DNA from: Benthortus sp964440495 | Lineage (GTDB): Archaea; Thermoproteota; Nitrososphaeria_A; Caldarchaeales; Wolframiiraptoraceae | Assembly: GCA_964440495.1 (NCBI GenBank) | Contig: CAYTSD010000021.1 | Span: forward strand, 1-22,001 | Direction: 5' to 3' | DNA length: 22,001 bases | Shown here: positions 14,507-22,001 of the stretch, piece by piece | How the letters are laid out: each line of letters starts with the position of its first letter | Numbering within the stretch: position 1 is the stretch's first letter | Position numbers and translations under genes: made by a program | Notes under the pieces: model-generated | What the model was told of the DNA's origin: nothing | What the model saw: only the letters and a program-made list of their open reading frames with translations | Database searches by the model: none

Positions 14507-15949
14507 ATGAAAGATCATGCTAGAATCCTGTTTGTTTTCTCTCATAGACCTAGGGATGTCATAAGTTGGCCTAGAATGGGTTATGATTATGATTCGAGAA
14601 AACGTGAGATACTTCAAACCTTTAGAGAGCTTTGCCCCACATTGAGTTTCAAGGCAGTCACCGTATGCAACGTCAAGGATGCCGAAGAAGTGATTCAGCG
14701 AAGCAATGAATACGACGGCGTAGTAGTGTATCTGCTGGGAAGCACCTGTCCAGCGCCACTACTCATAATTGAGAGATGTAGGAAGCCCATGCTTCTTTTC
14801 GATGAGCCATACTGCGGCTCAGGCACATTCGCCTTAGCTTATGGTTGGTCAAGAACTAAGAGGTTACCAGTAGTTGGAATCGCTTCCTCCAATTTTAGAG
14901 ATTTTATAGATAAAGCTAAACTATTCTCCGTAATCAAGAAGCTGAAGAACGCCAAGACAATACTGATAACTCCTAAAGGGGAAAAAGAATACGTTGTTGA
15001 TGAGAGATCTAAACTACTGTATGGCTCAGGCCGTTATGGTGGAAGTGAAAAGACATACGACATAGAGGCACAGATTGAGAGAATAAAAGAGCTGTTTGGC
15101 GTCGAGGTGATTAAACTCAGCTACGATGACATCAAGAGATATTTTGAAAAAGCGTCCGAGAAGGAAGCTGAGATTATCGCTGATAAGTGGATTAAAAACG
15201 CGTTGAGAGTAATTGAACCGCCCCGTAATGAAATAGTGAAGTCCGCAAAAATGTATCTAGGATTGAAGATGATTATTAAAGATTACGAGGCGGAAGCTAT
15301 AACTATAGACTGTTACAGGAGATTTTATGAGATGCCAGCTTATCCCTGCATGGCCTTCTTCCAACTGAATAATGAAGGAGCAACAGCTGTCTGCGAAGCG
15401 GATCTAAGTTCAACAATAACCCAATTAATTCTAAGATACTTGACTGAAGAATTAACTGGAGAACCTAGACCTGGATTCGTGAACGATCCTGTAGCTGATT
15501 TCTCCAAAAACTGGGTTATCTATTGCCACTGTACAGCTCCCAGCAAAGTCTTTGGACCGAACGGGCCGGCGAACCCCTATATTATAAGGTCGCATGCCGA
15601 AAGCGGGAATGGAGTGGCCGTTCAGTCACTGATGCCGTTAAATGAGGTGGTCACCGCGGTTCAGATTCATTTTATGAGAGAACCCCCATTAATGGTCATT
15701 CATCGAGGCAAAGCCGTATGCAATGTTGATGCTGAGGAAGGCTGCAGAACAAAGCTAGCGGTTGAAGCCGACGCTAAAAGGATATTCTCAAACTGGAACA
15801 AGATGGGGGGATGGATAGCTCCAGCACACTGGCATAGAGTCATAGTGTATGGTGACTGGCGAGAGCAGCTAAAAGATCTAGCCACCTTACTGAAGATAGA
15901 AGTCTTTGAAGAAGACAACACATGTTTCAAGCAGGGAGAACTTCTATAA
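14507..15949 (+). CDS. L-fucose/L-arabinose isomerase-like sugar isomerase
   Basis: The 480-residue product has the fucose/arabinose isomerase-like layout: an N-terminal Rossmann-like part (ARILFVFSHRPRDV, EYDGVVVYLLGSTCPA), a middle domain, and a C-terminal metal site region with AEAITIDCYRRF at about 263-274, CEADLSSTITQLILRYLT near 303-320, VNDPVADF, and YCHCTAP, whose Glu, Asp and His are likely metal ligands. The end, HWHRVIVYGDWREQLKDLA, is typical of the family. It would convert an aldose to a ketose, supplying the divergent kinase. The substrate is not predictable; the protein belongs to the broad, poorly characterised fucose-isomerase-like group. ATG 14507 follows a palindromic operator candidate. 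Confidence 0.75.
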   Translation: MKDHARILFVFSHRPRDVISWPRMGYDYDSRKREILQTFRELCPTLSFKAVTVCNVKDAEEVIQRSNEYDGVVVYLLGSTCPAPLLIIERCRKPMLLFDEPYCGSGTFALAYGWSRTKRLPVVGIASSNFRDFIDKAKLFSVIKKLKNAKTILITPKGEKEYVVDERSKLLYGSGRYGGSEKTYDIEAQIERIKELFGVEVIKLSYDDIKRYFEKASEKEAEIIADKWIKNALRVIEPPRNEIVKSAKMYLGLKMIIKDYEAEAITIDCYRRFYEMPAYPCMAFFQLNNEGATAVCEADLSSTITQLILRYLTEELTGEPRPGFVNDPVADFSKNWVIYCHCTAPSKVFGPNGPANPYIIRSHAESGNGVAVQSLMPLNEVVTAVQIHFMREPPLMVIHRGKAVCNVDAEEGCRTKLAVEADAKRIFSNWNKMGGWIAPAHWHRVIVYGDWREQLKDLATLLKIEVFEEDNTCFKQGELL

Positions 15950-16087
15950 CCCGCATGTAACCCTCCACATCACCTGAGGATAATTGATGGAAAGCATGGA
16001 GCTGAGAAGAACGCTGACAGATTCGCTCGAGAATATGTCGAGGCCTACAGGAAGATTGTCGCTTCAGGTGGAGAAGCTAAATCTTAG
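15950..16087 (+). other. In-frame extension after the isomerase stop, possible gene fragment
   Basis: Directly after the isomerase TAA the same frame stays open for 45 codons to TAG at 16085-16087, with a helical, protein-like sequence (DGKHGAEKNADRFAREYVEA, YRKIVASGGEAKS). There is no ATG, GTG or TTG, so it is either the decayed C-terminal end of another gene or a lost extension. Its end overlaps the nucleotidyltransferase relic on the other strand. No family recognised. Confidence 0.3.
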
Positions 16088-16264
16088 GGGATGGCCCGGA
16101 TAGGAGGTGCGGAGAATCTTCTCGTAGAGCTTCTTATCCCCGGCAAGGAGGATTCCCTCTGAGAAAACAGTCTCCAGAAATTTTTTACCCTCTTCAGCCA
16201 TTTTTAGGGCTTCAGCAATTGTTAGGACTCTAGGTTCCAGGTCTATAAGCTCTGAGGCAAGTCC
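16064..16264 (-). pseudogene. C-terminal relic of a minimal nucleotidyltransferase
   Basis: Between a TGA at 16265-16267 and the TGA at 16064 the minus frame reads ASELIDLEPRVLTIAEALK, MAEEGKKFLETVFSEGILLA, GDKKLYEKILRTSYPGHP. The pattern (a D-L-E strand, then FLETVFSEGILLAGDKKLY) resembles the C-terminal third of archaeal MNT-domain proteins, which end in an EGxLLYG-type strand and a helix. The GS/DXD catalytic part is absent. It joins the broken HEPN frame at about 16262, so it appears to be the other half of a dead HEPN/MNT pair. Family assignment is by pattern and moderate. Confidence 0.5.
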
Positions 16265-16455
16265 TCAAGCATCCTAGAAACCGAGTGACTCTAAACCTCA
16301 ACCCTCAAACTCTGATAGAGTGCCTTAACAGCCTTCTCCGCAGCCTGCTGAGCTGAGAAGCATGCCCACTCATAGTCTCCATCCTCCAAGTCTCTCCTAG
16401 CGTGAGAAAGGTCTTTCTCGGCTTGACGCATCCAATCCTTAGCCCTAGCAACCAT
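16261..16455 (-). pseudogene. Broken HEPN-domain gene (N-terminal half)
   Basis: ATG 16455 opens MVARAKDWMRQAEKDLSHAR, RDLEDGDYEWACFSAQQAAE and KAVKALYQSLRVEV, then TAG at 16291, then SHSVSRMLED in the same frame. This is a textbook N-terminal half of a PF05168-type HEPN protein, in which ACFxAQQAAEKAVKALY and the HSVxxLLE segment are diagnostic. Complete proteins are about 120-135 residues; here an amber codon follows residue 54 and the frame is lost after about 65 codons, where it runs into the nucleotidyltransferase tail. The second half, which carries the rest of the bundle, is deleted. Confidence 0.75.
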
Positions 16456-16524
16456 CCGCTTATTTCCCCCATTAAGATAACTTAGTAGAGGATTTTAAGT
16501 GATGGCCTATGGGGGTTAGAAAGG

Positions 16525-16532
16525 TTTTTACA
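16525..16532 (+). promoter_or_regulatory. Putative box A of the flavin-reductase-like gene
   Basis: TTTTTACA is centred about 27 bases before ATG 16555 and supports that start as the 5' end of a leaderless transcript rather than the TTG at 16534. Confidence 0.4.
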
Positions 16533-16554
16533 TTTGGGAGATGTGTTTCTGGTT

Positions 16555-17115
16555 ATGGCTGGACATAGGTTTGTCAGTGTTCCTATTCCATCAGCCTATC
16601 ATCTTCTTCACCCTAAGCTTGTGGCTATTGTTGTGGCGGTTGATGCGAAGGGTAAACCTAACGGGATGACGGTTGCGTGGATGACTCCAGCCTCGATGAA
16701 TCCTCCGATGATATGCGTGGCCATGGCTCCCTCGAGGTATACCTATGAGCTCGTTAGGAGGAGCAGAGAGTTCACAGTGAATATTCTAAGCGTTGAGCAT
16801 ATTAAGACAGCCAACTACTTTGGAACAGTTTCAGGGAGATACGAGGACAAGTTTGCGCGCAGTGGAATAGGTTTTGCTCAGTCAACTAGGGTTAGGGCAC
16901 CCTACCTGATCGACGCATTAGGGGTTCTCGAGTGTAGGGTTGTTAGGGAGTTTAGGGCTGGAGACCACATCTTGGTGGTAGGCAGGGTTGAGAATGCCTA
17001 CGTGAAGGAGGGAGCGTTCAAGGAGGATATCTATAATGTTGAAGCCGTTAAGCCTCTCCTCCATCTAGGTGGAGACAACTATACGACGGTCTCTGGAGAG
17101 GTTTTGAAGCCTTAG
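16555..17115 (+). CDS. Flavin-reductase-like FMN-binding protein
   Basis: The 186-residue product (MAGHRFVSVPIPSAYHLLHP) belongs to the flavin reductase-like/flavoredoxin split-barrel family. Family features are KLVAIVVAVDAKGKPNGMTV followed by AWMTPASMNPPMICVAM, the S/T-rich FMN-contact region, the SREFTVNIL strand, and the late acidic GRVENAYV strand. Such proteins bind FMN and pass electrons from NAD(P)H or an iron-sulfur partner; the partner is not visible here. I chose ATG 16555 over TTG 16534 because of the promoter spacing. Its stop overlaps that of the convergent ZIP gene. Confidence 0.85.
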   Translation: MAGHRFVSVPIPSAYHLLHPKLVAIVVAVDAKGKPNGMTVAWMTPASMNPPMICVAMAPSRYTYELVRRSREFTVNILSVEHIKTANYFGTVSGRYEDKFARSGIGFAQSTRVRAPYLIDALGVLECRVVREFRAGDHILVVGRVENAYVKEGAFKEDIYNVEAVKPLLHLGGDNYTTVSGEVLKP

Positions 17116-17894
17116 CCTAGGAGAACATCGAGGGCGAGCATGATTATAAGGCCTGCGAGGAGGCCGTAGCTCGCCCTACGCTCATGGCCCAGCCTATGGG
17201 TCTCGGGGATAACCTCGTCGCTGACGACGAAGATCATGGCGCCCGCCGCGAACCCCATGGCGTAGGGTAGGAGCTGGTGGGCAACCGATACAGTCCACGC
17301 GCCGATTAGTGCGAGCGGAGGCTCGACAAGACCTGAGGCCACGGAGACTAGGAAGGCTCTGGTCCTATTGTAGCTCTCTGTGGAGAGGAGGCTGAAACCT
17401 ACTGAGAGGCCTTCGGGGATGTTCTGGAAGGCTATCGCAAGCATCAGCCCTATCGCTAGGACTAGGTTCCCTGACCCGAACCCAACCCCGACCGCAAGCC
17501 CCTCGGGTAGATTATGTATCGTGACCGCTAGGACGAAGAGCCAGATTGCTCTAAGCCTTAGTCCCGGCCCCTCCCTTCCCTTGATTGCGTGGATGTGGGG
17601 GAGAAGCCTGTCGAGAAGTGTTATGGTGATGCTGCCTAGAGCTATTCCTACTAGGACTGGGAAGGCTCCGCCGAGCTCTATTCCAGGGATTATCAGGCTT
17701 GTGAAGCTTGCGGCCAGCATGACTCCAGCCGCGAAACCCAGCCCCACGTCGAGGTAGACTCTTGGAGGGCTCTTGAGGAAGAGGATTGGAACCGCTCCAG
17801 CCGTGTTTAGGAGGGCTCCGAAGAGGCCTCCGAGGAGGCCTAGGAGAACTAGGTTCTGGCCTGAGAGAAGTGTTAGAAGCTCTAAGAAACCCAT
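17112..17894 (-). CDS. ZIP-family divalent metal transporter
   Basis: The 260-residue membrane protein has about eight helices. The paired ZIP metal-site motifs are present: HNLPEG at 127-132 in helix IV and QNIPEG at 157-162 in helix V, with His/Asn/Glu ligands lining the path. The short HIHAIKGREG loop (100-109) is a small version of the His-rich cytoplasmic loop. It would import zinc or a similar ion into the cell; it is closest in look to the GufA-type ZIP group. Start ATG 17894 fits the promoter and the first helix; the longer frame up to 18041 would run into guaA. Divergent from guaA, convergent with the flavin-reductase gene. Confidence 0.88.
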   Translation of the reverse strand: MGFLELLTLLSGQNLVLLGLLGGLFGALLNTAGAVPILFLKSPPRVYLDVGLGFAAGVMLAASFTSLIIPGIELGGAFPVLVGIALGSITITLLDRLLPHIHAIKGREGPGLRLRAIWLFVLAVTIHNLPEGLAVGVGFGSGNLVLAIGLMLAIAFQNIPEGLSVGFSLLSTESYNRTRAFLVSVASGLVEPPLALIGAWTVSVAHQLLPYAMGFAAGAMIFVVSDEVIPETHRLGHERRASYGLLAGLIIMLALDVLLG

Positions 17895-17997
17895 CAACCG
17901 TCCCCTAAGTCTCCCTGAATCGATAAATACTTTTAACTCTAAGCAGAGGTGTAGAGCCCTTATCCCGGGCTGCGTAGGGTTGGATGGGTTTGAGGGT
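17895..17997. promoter_or_regulatory. Bidirectional promoter region between the ZIP gene and guaA
   Basis: One A/T-rich block, CGATAAATACTTTTAACT at 17921-17938, serves both directions: leftward AGTATTTATC is about 31 bases before the ZIP ATG, and rightward AAATACTTTTAA gives guaA a leader of about 40 bases with a GAGGGT ribosome binding site next to its ATG. Confidence 0.5.
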
Positions 17998-19536
17998 ATG
18001 GTCTCACGGGTCTTGGTAGTCGACTTCGGTGGACAGTACACGCACCTGATTGCGAGGAGATGTAGGGAGCTTGGGGTCTACTCCGAGGTTGTGGAGCCTG
18101 AGGCCCTCGAGGAGGAGCTTGGAAAGAGAGGGGTTGTCGGAGTAATCCTCTCGGGTGGGCCTAGAAGCGTTCTCGAACCAGACTCCCCCAGAGTTGAGAT
18201 AACCCCCTTGGCCAAATCCCATGTCCCCGTGCTCGGAATATGCTATGGCCACCAACTTCTAGCAAGCCTCCTCGGCGGGAGGCTTAGGAGGGGGGAGGTT
18301 AGAGAGTATGGGAGGACTAGGATCCGGGTGGTTGAGGCTGATAGGCTGCTTCAGGGTCTTCCGGGAGAGTTCTGGGCCTGGATGAGCCATGGAGACACGG
18401 TTGCTGAGCCTCCCCCAGGGTTCAAGGCAACGAGCCTAAGCGGGTATGGAGCCGTAACCTCGATGAGCGACGGAGAACAATTCTACTCAACCCAGTTCCA
18501 CCCCGAGGTAGTCCACACCCAGTACGGAAAACAGATTCTAGGAAACTTCCTCCACAAGATATGTGGGGTTGGGGAGGAGTGGAGGCCTTCTGACAGGATA
18601 GCCCAGCTCATCGAGGAGATCAAGGAATCTATCGAAGAGGATGAAAACGTTGTCTGCGGGGTCAGCGGAGGGGTTGACTCAGTTACAACCGCCGTCTTGG
18701 TCTCGAAGGCCGTTGGAGATAGACTACACTGCATCTTCGTTGACACAGGCTTGATGCGTAAGGGTGAGAGGGAGCAGGTTGAGAAGACCCTGAGGAAGAT
18801 GGGGATAAAGAACCTAATAATAGTCGAGGCTAGGGAGAGGTTTCTCAGGAGGCTTAGAGGCGTCTCAGACCCGGAGGAGAAGAGAAAGATAATTGGAGAG
18901 GAGTTCATCAGGGTGTTCGAGGAGGCTGCCTCGAAGATACCTAACGCTAGGTGGCTTGCTCAGGGGACGATTTACCCGGATAGGATTGAGAGCGGTAGGG
19001 CTGGGAGGGGGTCAGCCCTGATAAAGAGCCACCATAACGTCGGAGGACTCCCCCAACGAATGAACCTCAAAGTCATAGAGCCTCTAAGAGACTTCTACAA
19101 AGACGAGGTAAGGGAGGTAGCAAGAGCGCTTGGAATCCCGAGGGAGGTTGTGACCAGACACCCATTCCCAGGGCCAGGGCTCGCCGTCAGGATAATAGGG
19201 GAAGTAACCGAGGAGAAGCTGCGGATATGTAGGGAGGCGAGCGCAATAGTTGAGGAAGAGTTTAGGAGGGCTGGACTCTACGAGAAGGTTTGGCAGGCAT
19301 TCGCGGTGGTTGGAGATGATAAGTGGGTTGGAGTAATGGGGGATGAGAGGGTGGAGGGATACATAGTGATAGTTAGGGTTGTTGAGAGCGTTGATGGGAT
19401 GACGGCGGACTGGCATCAGATAAGCCGCAGCCTCCTAGACAGGATATCGAGGAGAATCACGAACGAGATACCTGGAGTAACCATGGTTACCTACGCCTCC
19501 ACCTCGAAACCTCCCTCAACAATAGAACCCTGCTAA
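17998..19536 (+). CDS. guaA: GMP synthase (glutamine-hydrolysing), two-domain
   Basis: Converts XMP, ATP and glutamine to GMP, the last step of de novo guanine nucleotide synthesis, in the cytoplasm. The 512 residues hold the class I glutamine amidotransferase domain first (nucleophile Cys 82 in GICYGHQ, His 168 and Glu 170 in QFHPEV), then the ATP pyrophosphatase domain with P-loop SGGVDS at 223-228, then the dimerisation domain with HPFPGPGLAVR and DGMTADW. It ends SKPPSTIEPC, a variant of the usual KPPxTIEWE. Many archaea split these two domains into separate genes; here they are fused. Start ATG 17998: the extra upstream residues of the longer frame have no homology. Tail-overlaps the DUF998 gene. 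Confidence 0.95.
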   Translation: MVSRVLVVDFGGQYTHLIARRCRELGVYSEVVEPEALEEELGKRGVVGVILSGGPRSVLEPDSPRVEITPLAKSHVPVLGICYGHQLLASLLGGRLRRGEVREYGRTRIRVVEADRLLQGLPGEFWAWMSHGDTVAEPPPGFKATSLSGYGAVTSMSDGEQFYSTQFHPEVVHTQYGKQILGNFLHKICGVGEEWRPSDRIAQLIEEIKESIEEDENVVCGVSGGVDSVTTAVLVSKAVGDRLHCIFVDTGLMRKGEREQVEKTLRKMGIKNLIIVEARERFLRRLRGVSDPEEKRKIIGEEFIRVFEEAASKIPNARWLAQGTIYPDRIESGRAGRGSALIKSHHNVGGLPQRMNLKVIEPLRDFYKDEVREVARALGIPREVVTRHPFPGPGLAVRIIGEVTEEKLRICREASAIVEEEFRRAGLYEKVWQAFAVVGDDKWVGVMGDERVEGYIVIVRVVESVDGMTADWHQISRSLLDRISRRITNEIPGVTMVTYASTSKPPSTIEPC

Positions 19537-20099
19537 CCCTCACATCTCAGATGATAGAGAAACATTAAGACAAGCCACGCCGTCAGAAGAGTAATTGCGA
19601 AGACTTCTAGAAGACCTACAGAAGGCCATGGAACGATGAAGGCTGATGTGAAGCCGATTATGGAGAGTAGGATGCTGAGCAGACCCCATGTCCTCCCACC
19701 CTCAACGATAAGAGAGAAGCCTATCAAGAAAACCGCCACACCAACCAAAATAAAGAACTCGTAGGAGACAAATCTATGAGGATAGGTTCCTTCAGGGAAA
19801 AGAGAGACCAAGGTTAAATGAATCGCTCCAATTAAGAAGATTGAGGAAGATGCGGCGCCGAGCCTGCTCCTCAGACAGGTCATCAAGTAGATTGAGTAGA
19901 GAATTCCGAGAACCGAGGCAGCGAATATACCTGTGTTGAAGACTATCCTCGTCTCGAGACCTAATGCCCCCAAATCGCTTAAAGCATTCCTAAATATCGA
20001 GAACCATGGATTCACGATTATCGAGGTAATTATCGTAATCCAGCCCACTGCAACCGCGACGAGCCCGAAGACCTTGAAAAACTTCAATACAGTCCTCAA
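19533..20099 (-). CDS. DUF998 family membrane protein
   Basis: The 188-residue protein has six predicted helices. The first helix pair is separated by NPWFSIFRNALSDLGALG, the DUF998 hallmark (N-x-SDLG after a Pro), and the second by FPEGTYPHRFVSYEFF. The function of DUF998 is not established. Start is TTG 20099 with no good ATG nearby; the gene is 46 bases downstream of nothing obvious and is followed by guaA on the other strand, with stop codons overlapping by four bases. It lies head-to-tail after the large surface-protein gene, with a gap of 46 bases, so the two could be co-transcribed. Confidence 0.75.
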   Translation of the reverse strand: MRTVLKFFKVFGLVAVAVGWITIITSIIVNPWFSIFRNALSDLGALGLETRIVFNTGIFAASVLGILYSIYLMTCLRSRLGAASSSIFLIGAIHLTLVSLFPEGTYPHRFVSYEFFILVGVAVFLIGFSLIVEGGRTWGLLSILLSIIGFTSAFIVPWPSVGLLEVFAITLLTAWLVLMFLYHLRCEG

Positions 20100-20145
20100 C
20101 CTATCTCACATGAATTCCTAGAAAGAAAAAATAAGTTTTGGAGGT

Positions 20146-21981
20146 TTAGGAGGAGGTTATGCTCTTTCTTTTCTCAATTGTTTGATAAAGCATTACTGGT
20201 GCCGCTGCTCCAAGCGTTATCGCTGAAAGCACGGTTGAAGCGGAGGCAACCATCATCATACTCGCCGATGAGAAGACTTCAGCCACTAAGAATAGTGCAA
20301 GGCTGGCAAGCAGCGGTAAAGCCAGGTACAGCGGATTCAGCGTTAGACCCCTCCTCCTCAATCTTAGGATAAGGTAAATAATCGCTAGTAGCGGCGCCAA
20401 GTAGATTAACCCTATCAAGACGCTTGTAACCAGGCCTGTAACCAGTACGGCTATCTCTGGGGTAGCTGAGAGTGGTTGAGCAACCTCCTTAGACAGCTCA
20501 AGGGATGCCAGCAGAGGATAAATCAATGTCTTAACGATGTTTCTGAGCAGCGGGTTCTGCCTCTCCATCGCCGCAACCTGGGGACTCCACGAATAGTAGA
20601 ACGCGTTGAAAACATTCATGAACTGTTTCCCTGAGAATGTCTGCATAACGAATCCGTCTCGGAAGCTTCTAAGAAGTTGAACCTGTGGAGCTATCTCTGA
20701 GCCGAAGGCAGCCGTAGCTATCAGACACCTGCTCTCCTGCTCAACCCTAACACTCACTGAAGCCGTCTTGGATTTCCCGCCGCCCTGAGCCTGGATAATC
20801 AGCGTATAGGTTCCAGGGGTCTTTCCAGCTGTAAGCTGAAGTGTCGAGACACCTGAGGGAGTCACCGAAGACTGTGAGAAAACGGAACTAAAATCTGATG
20901 GAAGACCTGCAGCGGTCAGCGTCACGGGCTCAGGCTCACCTGAGAGAAGATTAACCGATACAGCGGCTGTCGCAGACTCACCTGGCTTCAAAACAATACT
21001 TGACGGGCTAACAGATAAACTGAAGTCAAATTTCTCGGTGGGCGTTGATGTCACGGTCGTAGTCATGGTCGTTGTTTCAGTTGTTGTTTCAGTTGTCGTC
21101 TCCGTAATCGTGGTATTCATGGTCTCGGTGGTCGCCAAAGTAGTGGTAGAATAAACAGTTGTTGTCTCGGTTAAATTAGTTGTCGTAGTCTCAGTAACGG
21201 TCTTAGTAACTGTTACAGCCCCGGTTCCAGCGGTCACGGTAGTAGTTTTAGTTGTGGTGCTCGTAACGGTCGTGGTACCTGTCTCAAACTCCCCAGTCCA
21301 CCAAAAGTTGTCGAAAAGAGCCGTACTTCCATAGTAGGTATAAAGCCCAACACCGCCTGTCTCAAGTCTATTATCATTAACGTCGATAACAGTGGTTCCC
21401 GCTATACTTACCTTAATGTTTGAACCCACAACCTCTACATTCATACTAAACCAGTCTGTCAAATCAATGCCACTTGGAACACTCGCACTAGCAATCTTTC
21501 CATGTCCAGGCCCGAGATCTTCATCAACATAGTATAGCTCAACCTTTTTGGTACTCTTGTAAACTGTAGCAAGATAATATTTCTTAAAATCATTGCTTAT
21601 TCTGAAGATTAATCCCCCTTCACCGTTTATGATCTTTATTAAGGCGCCGACGAGATAGTCTTGGGGACCGACATAGCCGAATATATAGTATGCGAGAATT
21701 GATTTTACGAAGACGCCGTTTCCTGCCTCGAGCTTGTATGATTGACCATAGTCTGATGCAATAATGTAGTAGTGTGTGGTACTTCCCCCTCCGCCACCAA
21801 CTAGCTGATACCAAACATATGGACCATCATATCCCGTGTATTCGCCATCCTTGTAGTCGTCGAAACCGTCTGCGAAGATTAGTACCTTCTGTTTTTCGGC
21901 GGTTACGACAGCACCTGAAGCTAGAAGGAACACTAGTAGAAGAACCGCGAGAAATTTTCCGGTTCGAGAATCGAATCTCAT
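20146..21981 (-). CDS. Large surface protein: LamG/DUF1080-like domain, Thr-rich stalk, Ig-like domain, CFI-box and C-terminal membrane helices
   Basis: The 611-residue product is modular. Residues 1-28 are a signal peptide. About 34-230 form a beta-sandwich (FADGFDDYKDGEYTGYDG, LIFRISNDFKKYYLATVY, ETGGVGLYTYYGSTALFDNF) resembling LamG or DUF1080 sugar-binding domains. 235-317 is an extreme Thr-rich stalk (TTTVTS-type repeats), probably O-glycosylated. 318-415 is an Ig-like domain (FSLSVSPSSIVLKPGES). 419-470 is a CFI-box (CLIATAAFGSEIAPQVQLLR), known in NCBI models as a C-terminal domain of surface proteins. About 508-600 holds three membrane helices. It should be displayed on the envelope, perhaps binding glycans; that role is inferred. 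The start ATG 21981 is followed by a typical signal; the promoter is largely outside the window. Confidence 0.8.
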   Translation of the reverse strand: MRFDSRTGKFLAVLLLVFLLASGAVVTAEKQKVLIFADGFDDYKDGEYTGYDGPYVWYQLVGGGGGSTTHYYIIASDYGQSYKLEAGNGVFVKSILAYYIFGYVGPQDYLVGALIKIINGEGGLIFRISNDFKKYYLATVYKSTKKVELYYVDEDLGPGHGKIASASVPSGIDLTDWFSMNVEVVGSNIKVSIAGTTVIDVNDNRLETGGVGLYTYYGSTALFDNFWWTGEFETGTTTVTSTTTKTTTVTAGTGAVTVTKTVTETTTTNLTETTTVYSTTTLATTETMNTTITETTTETTTETTTMTTTVTSTPTEKFDFSLSVSPSSIVLKPGESATAAVSVNLLSGEPEPVTLTAAGLPSDFSSVFSQSSVTPSGVSTLQLTAGKTPGTYTLIIQAQGGGKSKTASVSVRVEQESRCLIATAAFGSEIAPQVQLLRSFRDGFVMQTFSGKQFMNVFNAFYYSWSPQVAAMERQNPLLRNIVKTLIYPLLASLELSKEVAQPLSATPEIAVLVTGLVTSVLIGLIYLAPLLAIIYLILRLRRRGLTLNPLYLALPLLASLALFLVAEVFSSASMMMVASASTVLSAITLGAAAPVMLYQTIEKRKSITSS

Positions 21982-22001
21982 GTTTAGACCAACTTCCTAT
22001 G

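Noticed and set aside
17773..17997. 75-residue N-terminal extension of GMP synthase
   Set aside because: The region is the antisense of the ZIP gene and the shared promoter; the amidotransferase domain begins at ATG 17998.
17895..18041. 49-residue N-terminal extension of the ZIP protein
   Set aside because: It would cover the promoter and the guaA start; the sequence is unlike a membrane protein and ATG 17894 fits promoter and first helix.

Overview
The window reads as a piece of a thermophilic archaeal chromosome, most likely from the TACK/Thermoproteota side (for example a bathyarchaeal or korarchaeal lineage). I infer this from A/T-rich box A (TATA-like) elements about 26-35 bases ahead of several start codons with little or no leader, a tRNA-Val gene without an encoded CCA, frequent TTG starts, heavy use of AGG/AGA and ATA codons, an archaeal-length triosephosphate-isomerase homologue and CFI-box and DUF998 proteins. 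No rRNA or other strict taxonomic marker is present, so the lineage is not fixed.

Region by region. 1-2050: the end of a zinc-ribbon protein, a small membrane protein, a decayed N-terminal piece of a family-4-like glycosyltransferase, and a membrane-anchored surface protein built of beta-sandwich repeats. 2050-5650: an A/T-rich accessory island with a 14-base tandem repeat array plus hairpin at its left, a related repeat at its right, three small orphan genes, a dead IS6/IS240-like transposase and an intact HepT/MntA (HEPN/nucleotidyltransferase) toxin-antitoxin pair. 5655-11200: a complete five-gene peptide/oligosaccharide ABC importer on the minus strand (dppA-B-C-D-F order), driven from a clear promoter in front of the binding protein. 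11454-11525: tRNA-Val(UAC).

11910-15950: a sugar-catabolism cluster: an FGGY-family kinase, a small frame broken by one amber codon and a divergent triosephosphate-isomerase paralogue on the minus strand, with a fucose-isomerase-like gene divergent on the plus strand. The control region between the two arms holds several perfect palindromes. The kinase N-terminus extends 28 codons upstream of any ATG/GTG/TTG and seems to start at ATT. 15950-16460: a graveyard with a broken HEPN gene fused to the tail of a nucleotidyltransferase, i.e. a second, dead HEPN/MNT locus. 16555-22001: housekeeping and envelope genes: flavin-reductase-like protein, ZIP metal transporter, GMP synthase (guaA, divergent from ZIP), a DUF998 membrane protein and a large Thr-rich, CFI-box surface protein.

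How they work together: the isomerase, kinase and TIM paralogue look like successive steps of one sugar pathway (aldose to ketose, ketose to ketose phosphate, isomerisation of a phosphorylated product); no aldolase is visible. The ABC importer is a self-contained uptake system. The most interesting items are the sugar cluster with its ATT-start kinase and palindromic operators, the live and dead HEPN/MNT loci, and the repeat-flanked island.
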